Shown: positions 5,760 through 10,097 of the stretch, piece by piece
How the letters are laid out: each line of letters starts with the position of its first letter
Position numbering within the stretch: position 1 is the stretch's first letter
Assembly: GCA_018830365.1 (NCBI GenBank)
Contig: JAHJSK010000047.1
Location: 1-10,097 of the forward strand
Source of the DNA: Patescibacteria group bacterium
GTDB lineage: Bacteria > Patescibacteriota > Minisyncoccia > Minisyncoccales > CG1-02-41-26
Direction of reading: 5' to 3'
DNA: 10,097 bases
Notes under the pieces: generated by a model
The model's input: the letters and a program-made list of their open reading frames with translations, nothing else
What the model was told of the DNA's origin: nothing
Databases searched by the model: none
Made by a program: the position numbers and the translations under genes

Positions 5760-6986
5760 TTAACAAATTATAATTTTCCCTTCTAAAATAGATTTAGTAA
5801 TTTCGGGTATTTGTTTTATTTCATCTTTAATGATTTGTTTTAATTCATTCTCGAGGCGAAAACCAAGTGGAACATTTACGGCAACAATCCATGGATCTAA
5901 TAAATTCCTGCCGCTTTGACTTACCAAATATACTTCATTTTCAATTCTAAATTTATCATAAATTTTATTGGCTAAATCAAAAGCGGCAACATAATATATT
6001 TTTCCTACGTGATAAATGGGGTTTTTACCGCACGATCCCTCCATACTCATTGGTTTTGTCGGAGATATTAATTTATTGACGCGATTGCCCCGGCCAGCCA
6101 AACCCTCATCGCCACTTTCTATTGACGAACCGATTGCCGTAAGATACAACTCAGCCAATTCGTAATTATCTCTGGTATTTATATGTAACTCATAATTTTT
6201 AATTTCGTTATCTGTAATAATCTTATTAATAAATTTTCTTGATTTAGACAAATTTTCAATATATTCATTAAGGTTGTTAACATAATTCGCAACCTGCGGT
6301 ATGCAAATCGTAAAATAAAACTTGTCTAAATTTCGAATCGCCATAATTTTTATATCGTTTCCTATCCACCTATTATCTGTTTTGTACTCATTAGAATTCA
6401 ACGCATTCTCAATTTTTATACCAACTTTTTCTAAAAGAGAAGAAGGCGCATAACCAACACCCAGGGATGTATCATTTGATCTTAGTTTATTTAGTTCCGG
6501 TAAATCGGCTAAGCTGTCCGGTTCAAACCATTTTTGCCGAGCGTTCTTTCTTGCTTCTTTTTCGTATGTTTTTCCCGGACTGCTCTGCGTGCTAAGGTTG
6601 AGATGAAAATCTAATTCTTTGTCAGGATCAATCAAGGGTAAATAGACACGAAAAAATTCCTTGGTCCAATTAACCAATAATTTTCTAGTTGGGATTTTTT
6701 TATTTCCAAATTTTGATGATATTCTCCCATTAATTAATACTCTTATCGGACTTGTTAAATAACCCTTGCCAAAAGCGACATAAGACGAACCCCCCAATAA
6801 ACCAACTTTATCAAAATTATGATGAAGCACAGCTCCAAATTTCTCTACTGAATATTTAGAAAAACTTAAAGAAAGATGTTCAGCAAGTTTGTCTGATAGA
6901 GTATCTGGATGACCAGTTCCCTTGCGTTCAATAATTTCTATTTCTTTTTCCTTGCTAAAATCTTTTAGTGCAATAATAATATTCAT
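5760..6986 (-). CDS. mat: Archaeal-type S-adenosylmethionine synthetase (methionine adenosyltransferase)
   Basis: It makes S-adenosylmethionine from methionine and ATP. The 408 residues match the archaeal family (about 400), which is highly diverged from bacterial MetK. Signatures in order: ERKGTGHPDTLSD (20-32), FGAVLHHNFDKVGLLGG (50-66), IGSSIESGDEGLAGRGNRVN (285-304), and PMSMEGSCGKNPIYHVGKIY (312-331). These segments hold the family's ATP, metal and phosphate ligands, and none looks broken. The ATG at 6984-6986 gives the usual short lead before ERKG. It is the first gene of the operon, with the next ATG touching its stop codon. No bacterial metK is seen in the window, so it may be the cell's only SAM synthetase or a pathway-specific one. 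A TACAAT box lies seven bases before the ATG. There is no Shine-Dalgarno. Confidence 0.95.
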   Translation of the reverse strand: MNIIIALKDFSKEKEIEIIERKGTGHPDTLSDKLAEHLSLSFSKYSVEKFGAVLHHNFDKVGLLGGSSYVAFGKGYLTSPIRVLINGRISSKFGNKKIPTRKLLVNWTKEFFRVYLPLIDPDKELDFHLNLSTQSSPGKTYEKEARKNARQKWFEPDSLADLPELNKLRSNDTSLGVGYAPSSLLEKVGIKIENALNSNEYKTDNRWIGNDIKIMAIRNLDKFYFTICIPQVANYVNNLNEYIENLSKSRKFINKIITDNEIKNYELHINTRDNYELAELYLTAIGSSIESGDEGLAGRGNRVNKLISPTKPMSMEGSCGKNPIYHVGKIYYVAAFDLANKIYDKFRIENEVYLVSQSGRNLLDPWIVAVNVPLGFRLENELKQIIKDEIKQIPEITKSILEGKIIIC

Positions 6987-6993
6987 AAGACCT

Positions 6994-6999
6994 ATTGTA
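6994..6999 (-). promoter_or_regulatory. Candidate -10 box for a leaderless operon transcript
   Basis: On the minus strand TACAAT (one mismatch to TATAAT) is followed by seven bases and then the SAM synthetase ATG, so transcription would begin at or next to the start codon. The -35 region is weak: TTACTT, 16 bases upstream, matches only three positions. The placement fits the absence of a Shine-Dalgarno. Confidence 0.35.
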
Positions 7000-7028
7000 A
7001 AATAATTAAAACTTGAAGTAAGTTAAAA

Positions 7029-7078
7029 CTTTTCATTAAAATCCGCAAGATACCCATCCGCTCCGTCGGCAAGGATTT
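7029..7078. other. GC-richer segment after rplI with a short inverted repeat
   Basis: The 92-base gap between rplI and the operon holds AAATCC and GGATTT (6-bp arms, about 7044-7078) around a GC-richer core CCATCCGCTCCGTCGGC. Read on the minus strand the right-hand copy ends in GGATTTTAATG, so it is at best a weak terminator for rplI. It marks the right-hand boundary of the four-gene operon. Confidence 0.3.
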
Positions 7079-7525
7079 CTATTTTTCCTCTGTTATGATT
7101 ATTTTTATTTCTGCTTCTAAATTATGAGGAAATTTAATTTTAACCGGAAATTCTCCCATTTCTGCCAAAGGTTTTTCAAGTTCAATTTTAGCTGTTCCAA
7201 TATCACATTTCATTTCTTTTAATCGCTTGGAAATTTTTTGTTCCGTGATTTTTTCAAAAATCTGATTGTTTTCCCCTGTTTTCATTTTAAATTCCACTTC
7301 TAATCCGTCAATGCGAGAAATTAAATCCGTGATTTTTTCAAATTTTTTTTCTGCTTTTTTAATCTCTTTTTCTTGTTGTTCCTTCGCCCATATTATGGTT
7401 TTTTCATCAGCTATTTTGGCTAATTTTTGAGGAATCAAATAATTCCTGGCAAAACCAGATTTTACTTCTTTAATTTCGTATTTTTTACCTATTTTTTTAA
7501 TGTCTTGGAGTAAAATAATGCGCAT
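7079..7525 (-). CDS. rplI: Large ribosomal subunit protein bL9
   Basis: The 148 residues are full length for bL9. The N-terminal 23S rRNA-binding domain has MRIILLQDIKKIGKKYEI and the family signature KSGFARNYLIPQKLA (residues 22-36). It is followed by the long charged connecting helix (about 41-75) and the C-terminal domain ending in a beta strand EAEIKIIITEEK. Several CPR lineages are reported to lack bL9, so its presence could help place this organism. The start is fixed by the conserved first strand. No Shine-Dalgarno is seen; an A/T-rich leader precedes the ATG. It stands alone between two repeat-filled gaps. Confidence 0.96.
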   Translation of the reverse strand: MRIILLQDIKKIGKKYEIKEVKSGFARNYLIPQKLAKIADEKTIIWAKEQQEKEIKKAEKKFEKITDLISRIDGLEVEFKMKTGENNQIFEKITEQKISKRLKEMKCDIGTAKIELEKPLAEMGEFPVKIKFPHNLEAEIKIIITEEK

Positions 7526-7543
7526 ATTTTAACAAACTCAAAA

Positions 7544-7726
7544 CTCAAATGTCAAAGCTCAAAACCTATCTTAAAACTTAAATCTTTTAATTTTGGTATT
7601 TTCTCAACCCCTTTAAAAATTCAGCTGTAAATTTGTTCGCTTTCAACAAAAAATAACAGAATCAATGCTTTGTATTAGTTTTAACATTTACGTTTTGGTT
7701 TTGAGTTTTGAGTTTTGACATTTGAG
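7544..7726. repeat. Inverted repeat (CTCAAATGTCAAA family) between the S41 peptidase gene and rplI
   Basis: The 23-base arm at 7544-7566 pairs with 7704-7726 at 21 of 23 positions, with a 137-base interior that has no supportable gene. A third copy of the core CTTTGACATTTGA lies at 330-342, and TCAAATGTGAG overlaps the S41 stop codon at 7744-7746. This is a dispersed repeat family that fills gaps in this genome, and it may be a worn miniature element. Confidence 0.55.
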
Positions 7727-7743
7727 ATATTCATTTTATCTTC

Positions 7744-8976
7744 TCACATTTGACTTATGATTTCAAGCGCCTTGTCCAACTGAGGATCCTTCCCGTCTCC
7801 CCAATCTTTTTCCGTAAGCGCAACTTCTATGTCTGGCAATAATCCTTTTTCATCAATGGACTCGCCATTTGGAGTCAACCATTTAGCTATGGTTACTTTT
7901 AAAGAAGAATTGTCTTGCAGAAAAAATTGCTCTTGAACCGACCCCTTGCCAAATGTTTTTTCTCCAATCAATTTCACTCCCCTATTGTCCCTTAACGCTC
8001 CAGCCAAAATTTCCGCGCCAGAAGCCGAACCCTGATTAATCAAAACCACTATGGGATAGCGAGAAAAAACAGCCGTACCTTGCGCATAATAAGCTTTTCT
8101 CTCTTTGCCTTCACCAGAATCTTGCCATGTAATAACTTTTCCTTTTTCCAAAAACCAGCCGCCGATATGTTGAGCAACTTCCAAAAATCCGCCCGGATTA
8201 TTGCGGAGATCCAAAATTATTTTTTGCGATGGAGTATTTAAAATTTTCTGAGCCGCTTCCCTGAATTCCGCGTCAAGAATTTTATTGAATTGATAAATTT
8301 TCAAATAAACGATGGAATCTTTTCCTTGCTGTTCTTTAAATTCTAATTTGAGCGTAGGAATTTTAATAACAGCTCTTTTTAAAATTATTTTTTGAGGGTG
8401 TTCCCATGTTTCCCTATTAATCAAAAGAGTTACTTCAGTGTCTTTCAACCCCCTGATTGCTTTTATTGCCTCTTCCAAAGAAAGATTTTCAACAGCATTA
8501 TTATCAATTTCCAAAATCGTGTCCCCGGATTTTATGCCTGCTTTTTGCGCTGGCGCGCCTTCCAAGGGACTTACGACTGTCAGTTTTTTGTTTTTGATGG
8601 CAACTTCCATACCAACTCCTTGATAATTTCCAGCAAGTTCTTCTTCAAACTCCTTACTTTCTTCCGGGGTGAAAAAAAAGGTATAAGGGTCTTCCGTGCT
8701 AGCCGCCATTCCCTTAATCGCGCCGTAAATCATTTTTTGATAATCAATTTTTTCTTTTTTTAAAAAATTTATTTCTAATTTTCTCCATGCTTCCCAAAAA
8801 ACAGAAAAGTCGGCTTTTTCTCCAATGTCTTTTGAAAAAGAATTACTTATTTGAGCAGGCGGAGTTCGCAAAACATTTTCTTGTCCCACAAAAACTCCTG
8901 TTTGATAACTCAAGAAAGAAACGAACGCAAATCCGATTATTAAACCAATGATTTTTATTTTTTTTGATGACACCAT
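7744..8976 (-). CDS. S41 C-terminal processing peptidase (CtpA/CtpB type) with PDZ domain
   Basis: A membrane-anchored serine protease with a Ser-Lys dyad that trims or degrades envelope proteins from their C-termini. Using the ATG at 8974-8976 gives 410 residues: an N-terminal signal anchor (IKIIGLIIGFAFVSFLSYQTGVF, about residues 8-30), a helical S41 N-region with DPYTFFFTPEE (96-106), a PDZ domain (about 116-190; VGMEV, SGDTILEIDN), and the protease core with ILDLRNNPGG (254-263), nucleophile Ser319 in NQGSASGAEIL, Lys344 and Gln348 in GEKTFGKGSVQ. The Ser-to-Lys distance of 25 residues matches CtpB. The frame stays open 11 codons upstream, but that part (MIRNSKFVIHY) is encoded by the ATTCGAAATTC/AATTCGTAATTC gap repeat and precedes the basic start of the anchor, so I choose the shorter form. 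Confidence 0.95.
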   Translation of the reverse strand: MVSSKKIKIIGLIIGFAFVSFLSYQTGVFVGQENVLRTPPAQISNSFSKDIGEKADFSVFWEAWRKLEINFLKKEKIDYQKMIYGAIKGMAASTEDPYTFFFTPEESKEFEEELAGNYQGVGMEVAIKNKKLTVVSPLEGAPAQKAGIKSGDTILEIDNNAVENLSLEEAIKAIRGLKDTEVTLLINRETWEHPQKIILKRAVIKIPTLKLEFKEQQGKDSIVYLKIYQFNKILDAEFREAAQKILNTPSQKIILDLRNNPGGFLEVAQHIGGWFLEKGKVITWQDSGEGKERKAYYAQGTAVFSRYPIVVLINQGSASGAEILAGALRDNRGVKLIGEKTFGKGSVQEQFFLQDNSSLKVTIAKWLTPNGESIDEKGLLPDIEVALTEKDWGDGKDPQLDKALEIISQM

Positions 8977-8980
8977 ATAA

Positions 8981-9007
8981 TGAATTACGAATTTTGAATT
9001 TCGAATC
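8981..9007. repeat. GAATTACGAATTTTGAATTTCGAATC gap repeat
   Basis: It is composed of alternating GAATT(T/A)CGAA(T/A) units and is the same family as the outer arms of the rpmA/pyrG palindrome (802-816, 924-938) and the loops at 382-408 and 452-471. It directly precedes the S41 start codon and accidentally remains open in that gene's frame. Confidence 0.55.
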
Positions 9008-9065
9008 AAATTTAAATGAATGAATTTTTAAAATTAGAGCATTCTTGAATCGCCCAGCAAAACTT

Positions 9066-10097
9066 TTAATTTTCCATTAAAAGATCTTTAAATTTTTCTT
9101 GCCAAGCAGGGTTAACGCTAACCGCTCTTTTTGCTATTTCTTTTGCTTTTTCTAAATTGCCGGAAATTTGAGCGAACTGAATTGCTATTTCATAAGAAGG
9201 AAGATGTCTTGGTTCTAAGTCAATGGCTTTTGTCGCCAAATTTAAAGCATTTTCAAAATCGCCCTGTATGCTTTTAGTCCTTGCCAATGTCCAATAGCTA
9301 TATTGATTTGTTGGAGAAAGAGTCATTGCTTTTTTCCCGTATTCATCGGCTAAAAGAATTTTACTGGGATCAATAAAAGAATAAATATTGTAAAGCTGCG
9401 CTAATTGAAGAATGGACTTAAAATTCAAAGGGGACTCTTTCTCGGTTTTTTCTAATTCTCCAATAGAAAAATCTAGCTCTTTTACGACTTCCTCTTTCAA
9501 AACATCTTTTTTAAATTTGAACTCATCTTTTTGTATTGCCCTTATTTTTTCTATAATAATGTCTTGTGATTGCTGAGCAAAAAATTCTCTAATCTGATAT
9601 TTGCCAATTGGAGAAGTTTTCAAGGTCTCTTGGTAAAGATTAAGCCGTTCTGGAAGGGTTTGCGCTTGAATAGATTTTATAACCAAAGCATCGGTTTTAA
9701 TTGGCGAAATAATAAATTTTAAAAAACAAAAAAAGAAAATCAAAAGCAAAAATCCTTTTAATTTCCATTGAGAAGAAAAAATAAATTTTTCTTTTTTTTC
9801 TTCTTTATCTTTATTAGCCAGAAAACTTCCAAACCCCAAAATCAAAAAAAACATTATTAAGCTCGTTGCCATATCAAAAACCATAAGATTCTGAACAAAA
9901 TAAGCAATTGGAATTGCCAAAAACACGGAAAATGTCGCAAAATTGATTGTTTTTTCTTTAAAATATTTTTTTGCTAAAATAAAAAATAGAGCAAAAAACA
10001 AGCCCAGATAAGTCAAAAACCCCAAAATTCCAATGCTCAACAAAGTGTCCCAAACAATGTTGTGAGTTCTGTCAAACCAAACTTCTGTGCCGCATTC
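9066..10097 (-). CDS. O-antigen ligase/polymerase-like membrane protein with C-terminal TPRs, 5' end cut
   Basis: The frame is open to the window edge, so 343 C-terminal residues are visible and the start lies outside; the TTG at 10041-10043 is internal. The first visible stretch EVWFDRTHNIVWDTLLSIG is the hallmark of the Wzy_C/WaaL periplasmic loop and following helix (compare FDRAHN). Further membrane helices lie at about residues 22-42, 52-70, 75-93 and 113-132. After these come a charged helical part and TPR-like repeats at about 224-336 (YSYWTLARTKSIQGDFENAL; SYEIAIQFAQISGNLEKAKE), ending in VNPAWQEKFKDLLMEN. Such proteins join or polymerise undecaprenyl-linked glycans outside the membrane, and the TPR tail probably contacts partners there. 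The gene precedes the S41 peptidase on the same strand with a gap of about 90 bases. Confidence 0.85.
   Translation of the reverse strand, partial: ECGTEVWFDRTHNIVWDTLLSIGILGFLTYLGLFFALFFILAKKYFKEKTINFATFSVFLAIPIAYFVQNLMVFDMATSLIMFFLILGFGSFLANKDKEEKKEKFIFSSQWKLKGFLLLIFFFCFLKFIISPIKTDALVIKSIQAQTLPERLNLYQETLKTSPIGKYQIREFFAQQSQDIIIEKIRAIQKDEFKFKKDVLKEEVVKELDFSIGELEKTEKESPLNFKSILQLAQLYNIYSFIDPSKILLADEYGKKAMTLSPTNQYSYWTLARTKSIQGDFENALNLATKAIDLEPRHLPSYEIAIQFAQISGNLEKAKEIAKRAVSVNPAWQEKFKDLLMEN

Noticed and set aside
7526..7555. Promoter for rplI: TTGACA (7550-7555) and TAAAAT (7526-7531), 18-base spacer, minus strand
   Set aside because: The -10 box touches the ATG, so transcription would begin downstream of the first base of the start codon, which is fixed by the conserved bL9 N-terminus. 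The TTGACA is part of the dispersed repeat.
10041..10043. TTG as start codon of the O-antigen ligase-like gene
   Set aside because: The frame continues upstream with the conserved EVWFDRTHN motif, so this TTG is an internal leucine and the gene is cut by the window edge.

Overview
The window is AT-rich bacterial DNA. It looks like a Candidate Phyla Radiation genome, probably a Parcubacteria-like Patescibacterium. The reasons are short housekeeping genes separated by 60-260 bp gaps full of AT-rich repeats (AGTTGAT runs, ATTTCGTAATTC/GAATTACGAAAT, CTCAAATGTCAAA, TTTTTAATACC blocks), almost no Shine-Dalgarno sequences, an archaeal-type SAM synthetase, and a single-subunit-style Xer recombinase. 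TGA acts as a stop codon, so this is not one of the lineages that recoded it. The lineage is inferred from gene content and repeat style, not from a marker tree.

Layout, left to right. The 3' end of a tyrosine recombinase (+) comes first, then a very small one-helix membrane protein (-). Next is rpmA (ribosomal protein bL27, +), which sits between two palindromic elements. The right-hand one is a three-tier nested inverted repeat that contains the 3' ends of both rpmA and the convergent pyrG (CTP synthase, -). A repeat-bearing gap follows pyrG. After it lies a tight four-gene minus-strand operon, read from right to left: archaeal-type S-adenosylmethionine synthetase, an archaeal-like alanyl-tRNA synthetase homologue with no editing domain, a family S51 (PepE-like) serine peptidase, and a GT-B glycosyltransferase. 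Its three junctions are TAA/ATG abutment, ATGA overlap and ATGA overlap. To its right, all on the minus strand, are rplI (bL9), an S41 C-terminal processing peptidase with a PDZ domain, and the C-terminal part of an O-antigen ligase/polymerase-like membrane protein with TPR repeats, which is cut by the window edge.

The flanking genes do ordinary jobs: translation (bL27, bL9), CTP supply, chromosome or element recombination, envelope proteolysis and surface polysaccharide assembly. The SAM synthetase / AlaRS-like / S51 peptidase / glycosyltransferase operon is the unusual part. Its gene order does not match a pathway I know. The two upstream enzymes both resemble archaeal forms, and the AlaRS-like protein stops where the editing domain would begin. 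I read it as a transferred accessory cassette that couples amino-acid activation, SAM supply, peptide hydrolysis and glycosylation. The domain calls are firm; the joint function is inference.
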